Source of the DNA: Chloranthus sessilifolius
Lineage: Eukaryota; Streptophyta; Magnoliopsida; Chloranthales; Chloranthaceae
Length of the DNA: 64,000 bases
Reading direction: 5' to 3'
NCBI GenBank assembly: GCA_021018995.1
Contig: CM037584.1
Span: forward strand, 150,305,317-150,369,316
Numbering within the stretch: position 1 is the stretch's first letter; the number at the start of each line of letters is the position of its first letter. This document shows positions 1 to 11,371 of the stretch, one piece after another. Below the pieces are notes generated by a model that was not told the origin of the DNA, did not search any database, and worked only from the letters and a program-made list of their open reading frames with translations. A program made the position numbers and the translations under genes.

Positions 1-201
1 GATTCCCAAATTGGAACACATGGCCACTCGAGTTCCAAAAAGATGTGGCGGCATGAAGAAGATCCCACCGTGGGTGAACCTCAAGGAAGGAAGGAAGGCG
101 AGATAGCCCAAGGCGCTCCAAATCAACGAGCTCACCCTCATTCAAGCTCCCAACCCAACTTGTTAGAAATTTGGGCCCCATGCCTAAGGAAGGGGGTAAA
201 T
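1..201 (+). other. Open reading frame at window edge, possible polyprotein tail
   Basis: Frame 1 is open from the window edge for 66 codons to a TGA at about 199-201. The composition is hydrophilic (His, Glu, Gly, Gln). It lies where the C-terminus of a Tat polyprotein would be expected, before the palindrome array and the antisense PMD gene. I recognise no domain in it, so the assignment rests on position only and could be chance. Confidence 0.15.
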
Positions 202-414
202 TGATTCTAGGCCCTCCATATAAGGGAGGGTTGGAAAGTGGGTCCATAAACGTACAAGGACCTTTGAAGCGTACATAATTCGATGTATGTTGATGGACCC
301 GCCCCTAGAAAAATGAGAACAAAAAGAACCAGTCAAAAGGGCCAAGACAAACAAAAAAAGAGAGTTTTTGGACATATTCGGCTATATAAGGACCCATAGC
401 TCCCCAGGTTAATG

Positions 415-581
415 CTGGCGCAACTATTAGTTGCGCCAGTGTATTTTGGTCCCAATCTTTGCCTGTGTAACTAATAGTTGCACCAACACAATTTGTCCCA
501 ATCCTAGCCTGGCGCAACTAATAGTTGCGCCAGCACATTTTCCCCCCATTTTTTACCTGGCGCAACTAATAGTTGCACCAG
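415..581. repeat. Palindrome array 1: four 25-bp palindromes at 47-48 bp spacing
   Basis: The unit is CTGGCGCAACTA, one central A or T, then TAGTTGCGCCAG, so both arms are 12 bp with a single-base centre. Copies lie at 415-439 (perfect), 462-486 (degenerate), 509-533 (perfect) and 557-581 (one mismatch). Centres are at 427, 474, 521 and 569, a regular 47-48 bp period. The array lies about 415 bp beyond the PMD-A stop codon. The same unit recurs at 13685-13805 and 16262-16613. Confidence 0.93.
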
Positions 582-995
582 ACAAAAGCTCCCTCCTCAT
601 AAGTCATTTTGGGGCCCATTTGGGGGGAATTTCGTTTGGTCCCAGCCCTTTTAAATGAAAAATTGGTCAAAACTATGAGTAGTCGTAACCAATGTGTATA
701 ATTTTTTTAAATTCCTCTAACAATTTAGAAACTATTTTTGTTTCTTTGTGTAGGATGGATCCTACATCAAAGCATGCGACCCAAAGGGTCGCTTTCTGAG
801 AGCACTGGCCAGGCACATCCTGCAGAAAAATAGATACGGTACGGGGGAACCATGGCATGCAATCAAGACAAAAGCACTAAAATATTTCCAAAATAAAAAC
901 CATCCACAAAGTGCCACATCATCCATCCCAAGCTATCTAAAAATTCAAATCATCAATCCAAAGTATTAATGTTCAAAAAAGGGAGAAACTAAGTC
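582..995. other. Intergenic part of Tat-A, nothing recognised
   Basis: Between palindrome array 1 and the last PMD-A exon. I see no coding frame with homology and no clear repeat. It would form the 3' flank of the minus-strand PMD-A gene. Confidence 0.4.
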
Positions 996-1282
996 CTATT
1001 CCTTGTTTGCGCCCTTTGATTTCTTTCGACGACGAGAGGAGCCCTGGTAAGTCTGCATCTCCCCCACCCGGGACCAAGCTTGAGAGATCCGGCTAAGCAA
1101 AGATCGTGACTCCTTGGCGCATGCACGCTGCAAGTCATACCCAAAATAAAAAATCGAGACCAATCAAAATGATGACGAAACCCACAGAAAAAGCAGAGCA
1201 GTAAAATACTCACCGTCTCCACAACCCGAAGCTCTGTGAGGTTACGATGATACGCCCCATACTCCATGGCCGAGTCGAAGTT
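996..1282 (-). pseudogene. PMD-A last two exons
   Basis: Exon 1282-1214 is 69 nt (23 codons, beginning NFDSAMEYGAYHRN), preceded by TAG acceptor bases and followed by a GTGAGT donor. Exon 1127-996 is entered after a TTGCAG acceptor, is open for 43 codons and ends at TAG, with a lysine/arginine-rich tail. Phases agree between the two. They belong with the PMD exons at 10.6-12.6 kb because the intervening DNA is two complete insertions with target-site duplications. Confidence 0.65.
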
Positions 1283-1677
1283 CTACATTCAGAAAGATAC
1301 AATGTCAGCTATCAGGGCAATACTAAAACATGTGCAAAAGGAAGCTCGAACAAGAATGAGATGGGCCGTCAGAGGACTTATCCCGGGGATCACCTCAGGA
1401 GGAGGGACACTATTGAAAAATGGAAAATACCATTTTTCACCCCTTAATCTGGGCCTTGATAGACCCTTGAGAGAACTAAATAAGTGTTTTAAGTGTTTGT
1501 TTTACAGCTAACAATAAAGGCAGGCTTAACCCTGAAAGTAGTCTAAAAGTGCTAAAAAGATGATAATCCATGTTGATCCGAAGGAAGGAGAAGGGACAAC
1601 CTCACTAACTATCAAAATGCCGCCTAAACTAAAGAGGACAAAGGCCTGGTTTCAACCTGGAAAGAGGTGTGGAGCTA

Positions 1678-1948
1678 TTCGAATAGAAGAATGCATTACA
1701 GATTGCTTTTCGAAAAGAATCTGAACTTTTCGAAAAGAATCTGAACTTTTCGAAAAGAACTTGAACTTTGCGAAAAGAACTCAAAGCTCCAGGTTTAATT
1801 TTCGAAGAGCACCTGAACTCTTCGAAAAGATTTCTGACCTATTCAAAAAGACGAGAACTCCTTGTGAACCGCACCTGAACTGTGTGAAAAGAGCTTCAGA
1901 AGTCACAGTACCTTGCGAAAAGTTCTCCAAACTATGCGAAATGATATT
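1678..1948. repeat. TTCGAAAAG motif array in Ath-1 U3
   Basis: About a dozen TTCGAAAAG, TGCGAAAAG and CTTCGAA variants at 8-25 bp spacing, upstream of the TATA box. It can be translated, but the frame is an artefact of the repeat. The homologous array of the 3' LTR is at 6826-7076, and those of Ath-2 are at 22141-22390 and 33653-33902. Confidence 0.85.
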
Positions 1949-2298
1949 CTGAAGACTCCCAGCATCTGTAAGGGTAATTCAGTAATCTCTACACGCGACC
2001 CAATGCATTTAAAAACCCAGGGACATTCCAAAAGATTCTGAGGATGAACCAAAGGCATATTCCAACCCATGTGAACAACCAAAGATGAAATTACCTGGCG
2101 GGAACTTCTAGAAGCTAAAACAGATTTTTGAATTACATAACAGAATTGATGCTTCTGTCACCTGATTGGCTGAACCAGATCAAGCAGTTCTGATTGGCCA
2201 AAGTAGATCTGGATCCTTGTACTCGACTCCTATTGGTTGATACAAATCTAACTAATTCTGATTGGTTGATACACATCTGAGTTAGACTTGGGGAAAAC

Positions 2299-2306
2299 TA
2301 TAAATA
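2299..2306 (+). promoter_or_regulatory. TATA box, Ath-1 5' LTR
   Basis: TATAAATA about 350 bp downstream of the motif array. It recurs at 7431-7438 in the 3' LTR and on the minus strand at 21798-21791 and 33299-33292 in the Ath-2 LTRs. Confidence 0.75.
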
Positions 2307-3317
2307 GACGAACCATTTTCCTAATTTGGGCATCCAGATTTTGAGTTTCATTTCAATTGCCTCATTTCCATTTCAGATAGCTTGTCTGAAATTTCTATAA
2401 TAGCCTAGCTTTTATTTGTAATTGAGAGCTGTGAGATATCTCTGTACTTCACGTGAGAATTGTATTCAAGACTACAATTCCGAGAGTTGTTTAAGCTGTG
2501 CTCTGTAATTATAATGATGAATTTGAAAAGGTTACTGTGAACCATACGTTCTCAATTGGATTCGTGTTAAGGGTTCCCTGTGATCTCCTTATTTCATTAG
2601 ATTCCTTTAGATTTACTGTTTTTAAAGCAATTTCCCTTAATTCATTATCCCTATGAGAATTGGCGTTTGTAACCTAATTTCTCATAGCATTTGTAGTGGT
2701 ATTTTTTGTTCTGAATCACGGATTCGAATTGAAGACTATTGGATGATCTGTGTCCATTGAAGTGGACAGACGGACAGACCATAGCCATAAGTCCAACTCA
2801 ATTCCAATCCTTGAGTTGGATTACTTTCTCTTGCATCTATGCTGGCAGCCAGATGAAGATTGGATAATATCTCATTTGTTTTACATTTATTCTCATAATG
2901 CAATCAAGTATTAAATCGAAGTTAGAGATTATTTCTCCATTCTTATTAATTTGCATCAAATCTCCCCAACTCGGATCTGGATCATTTAGTTTTAATTTTT
3001 ACTTTTATCATTTAGTTAATGTGACAAATTCAACCTCCCATCTTATGTGCTTTGTAGATAGGATCAGAGGTCAGATCTGGTAGCTCAGATATGAAGGTTT
3101 ATCTTACATTTTAAATCAATTCCCTGTGGATGATCTTTTACTCACTTACATTTAAAACTTGCTACAATTGGCCCTGATCTTGCAAGCTAATTATGTTCTC
3201 TCTGTGCTGATATTTTCTTATTCTTTTTAGTTTTACAAATTCAGTACAATTCATCATTTGTAAGTCTGTTTTCAAAACACAAATAAATCATGCACACTTA
3301 GAACAACAACAAGTTTT

Positions 3318-3335
3318 TGGCGCCGTTGCCGGGGA
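3318..3335 (+). promoter_or_regulatory. Primer binding site, Ath-1
   Basis: TGGCGCCGTTGCCGGGGA, six bases after the LTR end. This is the tRNA-Asp-type site typical of Athila-lineage elements (established). Equivalent sites in this window are 32263-32246 (-), 42210-42227 and 59557-59574. Confidence 0.85.
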
Positions 3336-3993
3336 ATAGATTTTAAAATTGGTAGACCTAAGTTTTTCAATTTTATAGATTTGATTTCAATTTTAATTTT
3401 TTCTTTAAACTTGCACTTTGCATTCCATGTGCTTGATTAAATGTCTATTGCAGTTTTATATAGAAAACCTGTTTTACTGCAGCAGAATTTTTTTTATTTT
3501 TTGAGTTTTTATTCCTTGCCTTCTAGTTATTTAAATAAATGCGGCTGTCACTCTTTTGTCTTTTTGTCAAATTTGGGCAGTAGCCTGAGTTTTTCTTTTT
3601 ATTTTTGTCAATATACTTGAATAGGGTACTAGTGCAGTTTTTGGATTTTTGCAGATCTGGAGCAGCCGTCCAACAAGAAGCATCTGGACTAAAAATGGAG
3701 CAGATCTGCTTGAGTTCGCTTCCCCTTGTCCTTTGCATTCATTTTCTATTTTTAAATTCTTGAGAACCAGCAGCTCTGCTGTGTTTAATGTTTGTTTTGA
3801 TTATAATTTCTGTTGTCTTTTAGGCATGCTGATTTTTTTTAACAAAACCAAATACAAAAATAAAAGAAAATGAAAACTCAAATAGAAAATCTCTGAGTTG
3901 TTTCTTATTATTTTTCAGCAGTAGTAAATAAGGGCTCTTGTTGAGCCCGGGCTGATCCAAAACAAATAAAAAAAAAACATAGAAAATTATAAA

Positions 3994-4034
<41 letters not shown>

Positions 4035-4980
4035 TCCAGATGGGCTGTTTTTCTTTTTTTTGCATCCACTTTTCCCATCTGGACCTGCTGAGATCATTTT
4101 TTTTATTTTTAGGAATCATGTAGGATAATGAGTAGTGAATCATAGGTTGTTTTGAATATTCAATGGACCAACTGATTTTATTTTCCTTCGAGATTTTTTC
4201 ATCATAAATGGATCTCATCGGTGTATGAACCCTGTTTTTAATATGTGCTCCCATGCTTCATTATTCTTTTTGATTCATACACATCATCAACAAAGGGGTC
4301 AGTCTTATGAATCTTGCTTTTGACTGTATGTTATTCCTGCTAATCATTTTTATAATCACTTAGATTCATAAGTATCTCAGGCTTTTGGTTTTTTTTTTTC
4401 CTTTGGGCTTAGGATGTATCATTTGGCATTAGATTTTCTGTTTTAGGAATTTTAGTTTCAAATTCTGTTTTTAGATCGCTGATTTTTTTTTCTTTCTTAG
4501 GTTAATGTGTCCTAGTTTTACTGATTTTCGTCATTTTTATGTGAGTATAGTTAGTTTCTAACTTTGTTTTCCTATTTTGCATTCACAAATTCTGTTTTTG
4601 TATCAACACTTTTCTATTTTTTTAACTTTGTATTCAGTCCCTTACCTTGTTTTTACTATTTCTCTATTATTAGCATTAGTTTCCTTCCATTTGCTTTGCA
4701 GTCCTTTTATTTTTCTGATCATATATTCAGTTTTTAGATTTTATTTTGTAGCAGTTCTAGCTTAGTTTTGTTATTTTTCTATTTTATCAGTAATTTCCTA
4801 TATTTATATAGCATTTTTTTCCCTTTTCCTGCTCATATATTCAGTGTTATTTTCTTTATTTTCAGCTACACATAGCTGCAAATTTTTTTTTTTTTTTTTT
4901 TTTCTGCTTAGTTTTCCTTTCTTCTTTTACCCTGCTGCCCCTAGTTTCTCACTGTCTAGAACATTGAGGACAATGTTCAT
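3336..4980 (+). other. Ath-1 interior, T-rich and non-coding
   Basis: A thymine-rich stretch replaces gag, pol and the 3' ORF. Short open frames here are low-complexity and match nothing in the neighbouring elements. It includes an (AT)n run at about 4000-4032 and a T-homopolymer at about 4878-4902. I see no gene. Confidence 0.7.
4000..4032. repeat. (AT)n microsatellite
   Basis: An uninterrupted run of AT dinucleotides of about 32 bp within the T-rich interior of Ath-1. Confidence 0.9.
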
Positions 4981-4999
4981 CTTAGGTTTGGGGGTATGG
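4981..4999 (+). promoter_or_regulatory. Internal polypurine-tract-like site, Ath-1
   Basis: CTTAGGTTTGGGGGTATGG nearly repeats the terminal PPT (CTTAGGTTTGGGGGTGTG, about 6547-6564), 1.57 kb upstream of it. Ath-2 and Ath-3 have the same duplicate at the same relative place. It may be a second priming site or a relic of a former LTR boundary. Confidence 0.6.
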
Positions 5000-6008
5000 C
5001 AGGTTAGCCAATAAAATAAGTTAATGCTTGGGGCAGCTTATGACCAGCATAATTTTTGAAAATGAAGTAATTTCACACCTGTTGTTTTGAAAAATGAGGA
5101 AGTTAAAACTTTTTTAAAATTGATTTCTAGTGTAATTCTAATACTTTCATGAAGTGAATGTCAGAAAATCTCCAAAAGAAAATTGATGTTTTAGTAAACC
5201 TAAAAAGAGAGAAAACAGTGATGATATACTTCAGGAATTTGATAGAAAACCACACCCAGTGAGATTTGGGCCTGCTGAAATGTTTTCTTTGGAGGTATGA
5301 ATTGGCAATTTTTTCTACTCTAGGGACTGTTTGAACCTGCTTGTTATCACTCGAAGTTACACATATCCAAGTTAAAATAGCTTGACAGCAATCATGATAT
5401 TAAAGACATGATGTAGGGCCTCCTTTTGGACAGTTTGAACTTCAAAAAGCCCCACCTTTTAAAAATGCCCTTGATACACATATTTGAGCTTTATAAATCC
5501 AAGATTTATTTGAAACCTCATCAACCTCATTTAGCCTAACCCTCACTCTGAGAATTAAAAAGGTAAAGGAAAGAAAGCTGAAGAAAGGAGAGTTGGGTAA
5601 CTGTTTGGTAAAAGAAAAAGAAAAATAATTGAAGGCAATGATGTATCAGCAAAAGAAATGTGGCATTCCAGTCAATGTTGCTTTGAAAAAGAAAAAAAAA
5701 AAAAAAAGAGTCAGAAAAATTCATTTCATTGGAAATTTGAAAAAGTAAGAGAAAAAGATGGCCACTTTGGCTTTGAAAATTCAAAGATGAAGATGAAATT
5801 GTGCTGAAATAAAGAAGGTGTCCATACCACCTCTTGACCTTGACTGACTTCTTAATTCCACCCCTTTATTCTTGAAAAATTTCACCCATAAGCCACATTA
5901 CAACCCAAGTTAAAGTCCTTACTGATCAAAGATGGATTGAACTATCACATGGAGATAAAGATTTGTGTAATCTATGGTGAAAAGAGCAATGAATTCAGAA
6001 CTGAAAAG

Positions 6009-6068
6009 CAATGCCTATGCTCCTGCTTACAGTCCTATTTGAGGGCTGTAACTGCTCTTGAGCTGTGT
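6009..6068 (+). other. Conserved non-coding block 1, Ath-1
   Basis: A stretch containing GCCTATGCTCCTGCTTACAG and GGGCTGTAACTGCTCTTGAG. It is nearly the same in Ath-2 (23212-23151, minus strand) and Ath-3 (48582-48640), although Ath-3 has an otherwise divergent LTR. There is no open frame across it. Confidence 0.7.
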
Positions 6069-6375
6069 GAAATAGTACAACCCTCTTTCTTGTATGTTGA
6101 GTGATAAGCCTGGTGAGAGTTGGGTTTGAAATCAACTTATTTGGGGTAACATCATAGCAGGATTCTCAAATAGAAGGCAAGCTTTTCATTAATTTTTCTT
6201 TTAAAATTTTTTTGACACAAATCAAGTGAATGGTAAAAGAATTACAGTAGAATTTCAGTTTTGAACTGATATTTTCTTGAGAATCCTCTTATAGCTTGAC
6301 TGATGCAGGTGTGAATAATCTGATTGGATGAAAGTCTATTTTAACAGAACTGCATTGAGCTTAACTGATTTATTG

Positions 6376-6520
6376 GAGAAGTTTGTGGGTACCTTCACTG
6401 AAAACCCTCAGGAGACTTCACTCCTCCACTAGGGATCACCTAGGGGTTTAAAAGGTTTGTTGCATATGCTAAATGCAACTGTGCTCCCTACAAAAGTGGC
6501 TTTTTACTTTGTTTTTAATT
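6376..6520 (+). other. Conserved non-coding block 2 before the PPT, Ath-1
   Basis: About 140 bp containing TTCACTGAAAACCCTCA and CTCCACTAGGGATCACCTAG, ending shortly before the PPT. It is kept almost unchanged in Ath-2 (about 22850-22690, minus) and Ath-3 (about 48955-49090). It survives in Ath-1 although every gene is gone, which points to a cis role. Confidence 0.75.
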
Positions 6521-6546
6521 TTGTCTTTGCTCAGGGACTAGAAAAG

Positions 6547-6562
6547 CTTAGGTTTGGGGGTG
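6547..6562 (+). promoter_or_regulatory. Polypurine tract, Ath-1
   Basis: CTTAGGTTTGGGGGTG directly abuts the 3' LTR start TGTTGAGA. It primes plus-strand DNA in this class of element (established). Confidence 0.85.
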
Positions 6563-8435
6563 TGTTGAGAACTGGAAAATACCATTTTTCACCCCTTAAT
6601 CTGGGCCTTGATAGACCCTTGAGAGAACTAAATAAGTGTTTTAAGTGTTTATTTTATAGCTAATAATAAAGGCAGGCTTAACCATGAAAGCAGTCTAAAA
6701 GTGCCAAAAAGATGATAATCTATGTTGATCCGAAGGAAGAAGGAGAAGGGACAACCTCACTAACTGTCAAAATGCCTAAACTAAAGAGGACAAAGGCCAG
6801 GTTTCAACCTGGAAAGAGGTGTAGAGCTATTCGAACAGAAGAATGCAATACAGATTGCTTTTCAAAAAGAATCTAAACTTTTCGAAAAGCACTTGAACTT
6901 TGCGAAAAGAACTCAAAGCTCCAGGTTTAGTTTTCGAAGAGCACCTGAACTCTTCGAAAAGATTTCTGACCTATTCGAAAAGACGAGAACTCCTTGCGAA
7001 CAACACCTGAACTGTGCGAAAAGAGCTTCAGAAGTCACAGTACCTTGCGAAAAGTTCTCCAAACTATGCGAAATGGTATTCTGAAGACTCCCAGCATCTG
7101 TAAGGGTAATTCAGTAATCTCTGTATGCACCCCAATGCATTTAAAAACCCAGGGACATTTCAGAGGATTCTGAGCACGAACTAAAGGCATATTCCAACCC
7201 ATGTGAACACCCAAAGATGAAATTACCTGGCGGGAACTTCTAGAAGCTAAAACAAATTTTTGAATTACATAATAGAATTGATGCTTCTGTCACCTGATTG
7301 GCAGAACCAGATCAAGCAGTTCTGATTGGCCAAAACAAATCTGGATCCTTGTTCTCGACTCCTATTGGTTAATACAGATCTAACCAATTCTGATTGGTTG
7401 ATACACATCTGAGTTAGACTTGGGAAAAACTATAAATAGACGAATCATTTGCCTAATTTGGGCATCCAGATTTTGAGTTTCATTTCTATTGCCTCATTTC
7501 CATTTCAGATAGCTTGTCTGAAATTTCTGTAATAGCCTAGCTTTTATTTGTAATTGAGAGCTGTGAGATATCTCTGTACTTCACGTGAGAATTGTATTCA
7601 AGACTACAAATCTGAGAGTTGTTTAAGCTGTGCTCTGTAATTGTAATGGTGAATTTGAAAAGGTTGCTGTGAACCGTACGTTCTCAATTGGATTCATGTT
7701 AAGGGTTCCCTGTGATCTCCTTATTTCATTAGATTCCTTTAGATTTACTATTTTTAAAGCAATTTCCCTTAATTCATTATCCGTATGAGAATTGGCGTTT
7801 GTAACCTAATTTCTCACAGCATTTGTAGTGGTGTTTTTTGTTCTGAGTCACGGATTCGAATTGAAGACTATTGGAAGATCTGTGTCCATTGAAGTGGACA
7901 GACCATAGCCATAAGTCCAACTCAATTCCAATCCTTGAGTTGGATTACTTTCTCTTGCATCTGTGTTGGTAGCCAGATGAAGATTGGATAATATCTCATT
8001 TGTTTTACATTTATTCTCATTCTGCAATCAAGTGCTAAATCGACGTTAGATATTATTTCTCCATTCTTATTAATTTGCATCAAATCTCCCCAACTCGGAT
8101 CTGGATCATTTAGTTTTAATTTTGACTTTTATCATTTAGTTAATGTGACAAATTCAACCTCCCATCTTATGTGCTTTGTAGATAGGATCAGAGGTCAGAT
8201 CTGGTAGCTCAGATATGAAGGTTTATCTTACATTTTAAATCAATTCCCTATGGACGATCTTTTACTCATGTACATTTAAAACTTGCTACAATTGGCCTTG
8301 ATCTTGCAGGCTAATTATGTTCTCTCTGTGGTAATATTTTTTTATTCTTTTTAGTTTTACAAATTCAGTACAATTCATCATTTGTAAGTCTGTTTTCAAA
8401 ACACAAATAAAGCATGCACACTTAGAACAACAACA
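6563..8435 (+). repeat. Ath-1 3' LTR
   Basis: TGTTGAGAACTGG...AACAACAACA, 1873 bp. It matches the 5' LTR along its length, with the motif array at 6826-7076, TATA box at 7431-7438, stem-loop at 7875-7906 and second stem-loop at 7917-7943. It is followed by the duplicated GACAT. Confidence 0.93.
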
Positions 8436-8961
8436 GACATGGGCCGCTTTAGCGGAGAGATGTGCCTGCCTATTGTTGGTAAACTGCCTTGCATTCAAAA
8501 AGGGGTCTAAATTCACTCAATTCAAGGCAGATCACACACATAGACCTGCAAGTATTCAGGGCCTGTTGTAGCATGTTTTAAAAGAGTAAGTAAGGAAATG
8601 TCCACAGGAAGGTGAATTCAAAATATGGTAAATCTCCATATCTAAAAGAGATCTAGCACCCTACCTAATACTAGGTTAGTAAAAGAAAGGGGAGAGGTTT
8701 TAAAGTGTTGTCACTCAAACTAAACTATAAATAAAATGCAGAATTAACTAGGAACGAGTCTAGAGTTCAGATCTCACAATTGGAAGGGATTCAAAACAGA
8801 AAATGGAGAAGAACAACTTGGAGTTTGGACTTACTGCAATTGGATTGAGCTAATCGTGTTGTAGGGGGTTCAAAGCACACCAATCCCTTAGCTGGCTACA
8901 AGCATAGTTGCAAAGTAGAAGAATCTACTATGAACCAAGGGATTTGACTTATCTTAAGGCT

Positions 8962-9103
8962 ATGATCTGCCCACTTCAATGGTCACAGACCATCCTATAG
9001 ACTTCATCCGACCCAAAGGTTTAAGGTGGAAGAATCCAAGTGAAACCAGAGATTGAACTAATCTTAAGGCTATGGTCTGTCCACTTCAATGGTCACAGAC
9101 CAT
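8962..9103 (-). repeat. 110-bp tandem duplication carrying two stem-loops, Ath-S
   Basis: The stretch around CTTAAGGCTATG...CACAGACCATCCTATAG occurs twice with an offset of 110 bp. Each copy holds the 32-nt stem-loop (8962-8993, 9072-9103), whose arms pair fully if one G-U pair is allowed in the first copy. Confidence 0.8.
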
Positions 9104-9789
9104 CCTATAGATTTCCTCCAACTCAAAGGTTTTAATCAGAGCATTAAACCCACTACAGATGCTGCAATTACCAGGTCACAGACACAGGCCATTGCAGGGA
9201 TATCAGATCTAGGGATATCAAATGGCATCCAAGAGGTCTACCAGTTAAGTGGGTAAGCTAATTAGCCAACTCCTCTACACAAATCCGATTGAGCACCAAA
9301 TGAAACCAAGGGAACTATAGATCTAAATAAAACAATAAAATCAACATTTATATTGCATAAAACTCACACTACAATGAAATGCTCTCAGATCTGTATTCTA
9401 TGCAGCCATTGACCCACAAATAATACTCTCAACCTTACCCAATTATAGATCAGACCTCACCCCTTGCTGCTCCGAGAGAGTTAGCCAGCCATCGTTGAGC
9501 TAAAGGAGGGGAAATAGAATTTTGTTGCAAGCCCTAATCTCCAGATTTTGATCCCCCCCAATTACAATTGGAGATCTCATTATATAGCTTTTCCCTCTCG
9601 TTTCTCCCGCCAATATTCCCTTCTAAAAGGTCCTCAGAGTTCGTTAGAGTTTTATCAAAGCACGTGGGGTTGGTTAGGGTTTCCCTGAGAATCTTTAGGA
9701 TCGTTGTGCTGGTCACCAAACTACCTCGAGTTGCGTGTAGCAGGTCACCAAGTTGCAGCGTGTGAACAACCTATTTTCTGAGAAGTTCT

Positions 9790-10305
9790 TCACACAATTT
9801 CGACAGGTTGAGGAAGCTTCTGACAGGTTCAAATGGAGCTTTTTAGTCCTTTCGCTAGGTTCTTAGATCTCTTCGATAGGTTCTAATAGGATGAGCCTTC
9901 TCTTGACGCTTCAGCCTTCTCTGCCCCTTTGTCTAGAGTATTCGATAGGTTGGAAAAGTTTTTCGACAGGTTCAGCTCTGCATGCTAGCATTTCGATAGG
10001 ATTGCTCTCACTCCTGTTGAAATGTTCAAGTACCTTCCAATAGGTCTGAGCTCCAGCTTCTCCATCTCGATAGGTTCAGGCAACCATCCGATAAGTTCCC
10101 TTTACACCTCAGACAGGCTTTCAATAGGATGATTTCATTCTTTCTTTCAGCTGCTCGATAGGTTCTTGGATCCTATCGAACTTCTCAATCCTCACGAATT
10201 CTTTATTTCTCTGTCTTCAAATCCTATCGAAACCCTTCCATCTACACAAATTCCTCCATTTTTAGCCCTCAGCTCCTATCGAAGCCTTCAGATAACCTCT
10301 CGATA
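9790..10305. repeat. TCGATAGGTT motif array in Ath-S U3
   Basis: Roughly fifteen copies of TTCGATAGGTT, CGACAGGTTC or the complement CCTATCGAA at irregular spacing. It occupies the position the TTCGAAAAG array holds in Ath-1 and Ath-2, but with a different core. Confidence 0.8.
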
Positions 10306-11371
10306 GGATGTTTTCTGCCTGTTTTCACTTCCTTAACTCTGCCATGCTGTTGCCACACACCCCAAGTGGCCAATGGTGTGCAGCCCTCTTATGTGCCATT
10401 GTTGGGTCTGCACTATGCTGAGAGATGGACTTCTTTGTGCAACATTTTTGAGTGATTTTTTGCACTATTCCTGTCTTTTATTGCTATCTACAAAATAGAC
10501 TCAACAGGTGTTTATTAGTGTGCTCACAGGTCCATCAAAGGTCTGGTTAAGGGGTGGGGTGAGAACTGGCATTTTTCACTACTTAACACCTATCCACGAT
10601 GACGCATAGGCCCGAGAGGAAACTGTCATCAAGGCGTTAAAAGGTCCCATAAACTACGGTCGGGTCACCCCCAGGGGCACCAGCCTGAGAAATACCTGAC
10701 AGTCCAACGCCGAAAGGAACCTTGCCAGAAGGTTTTGCACCAGAAGGGTCAATGCCAGAAGGACTTGCCCCTGAGGTATCAACTGTACCTGTCGCCGTCC
10801 CCTGGATAAAACTGTAAACAAAATAAAAAATCAGTCTAGAAAGAACAGGGGCCGAGATAAAATAAAAAGAGACTAATCTAAAGAGGAAAAGGTAACTACC
10901 TACCCACGCGGGCTGCCAAATGCGAGGAAATTGACACTAGGTACAAATCATGGTAGGATAAATCGATATGGCAGGCACTCGAACCAAGTATGATAGTCTC
11001 CGGGCACATGAAGAGCATGGATAGGGAGCCCATTGTTGAGAAGGTCCGCTATGAGTTCCTCAACGCTGCCAATAGGATTCCAAACATTCGCAGGAGGGTC
11101 CACGGGAATGGCATAGTAGCCCTGGTACTAGTCCACCACCCGCTCCTCCAAATAGTAAGCCTTAGCCCACGCCCCATAAAAGAAAACATCACGGCGATTG
11201 TTAAATAGGCGAGAGGGGCCTACGGCTGCTCGATCCCAGAAGGGGGACGCGAGATACGGGTTGTGGAGGATCTGTCCAAATCCAAAAGTGGTCAGTCAAT
11301 TAAACAGGCAGTATACTAATCAAGGAGGATTTCCAAGCGTGGGTAAACCAAGTTGTTAAGAAAGGCTTTAC

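Larger units (their letters stand above)
1411..3311 (+). repeat. Ath-1 5' LTR
   Basis: About 1.9 kb. The start TATTGAAAAATGG corresponds to TGTTGAGAACTGG in the 3' copy, so the terminal TG has mutated. It ends ...AACAACAACA. Contents in order: a TTCGAAAAG motif array (1678-1948), a run of CCTGATTGGCTGA-like repeats (about 2160-2270), a TATA box at 2299-2306, a stem-loop region at 2743-2790 and a second stem-loop at 2793-2819. Confidence 0.93.
1411..8435 (+). mobile_element. Ath-1: non-autonomous Athila-like element without ORFs
   Basis: Complete element of 7025 bp flanked by GACAC (1406-1410) and GACAT (8436-8440), a 5-bp duplication with one change. LTRs are 1411-3311 and 6563-8435. It has a tRNA-Asp-type primer site, an internal PPT-like site, conserved 3' non-coding blocks and a terminal PPT. 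The 3.25-kb interior has no gag, pol or 3' ORF. LTRs and the 3' non-coding part are shared with Ath-2, so it is a large derivative deleted for coding capacity but keeping cis elements. In one 118-bp stretch I compared, the LTRs differ at about 8 positions. Confidence 0.93.
8474..10588 (-). mobile_element. Ath-S: solo LTR of a further Athila-like family
   Basis: 2115 bp starting TGTTGGTAAAC and ending ACTTAACA, flanked by CCTAT at 8469-8473 and 10589-10593. It follows the Ath-2 LTR layout in the same (minus) orientation: a TTGTAGCATGTTTTAAAAG leader, two CACAGACCATCC stem-loops (8962-8993, 9072-9103), a TATA-like TATATAA on the minus strand (9586-9580) and a U3 motif array (9790-10305). There is no interior, PBS or PPT, so it is the product of LTR-LTR recombination. 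Its insertion point is in the coding part of PMD-A, 33 bp from Ath-1. Confidence 0.88.

Noticed and set aside
415-581. CRISPR or bacterial operator interpretation of evenly spaced palindromes
   Set aside because: The spacers are related to each other, and the surroundings are plant retrotransposon with TATA boxes and introns. Retained as element cis sites.
1761-1952. Open frame with NFAKRTQSSRF...FRRAPELFEK; similar frames at 6893-7084, 22186-22395 and 33614-33910
   Set aside because: It is a translation of the TTCGAAAAG array in the LTRs. It is conserved only because the LTRs are copies, and codons follow the repeat.
4577-4765. Hydrophobic 62-codon open frame in Ath-1
   Set aside because: The T-rich interior gives chance Phe/Leu-rich frames, and it is not kept in Ath-2 or Ath-3.
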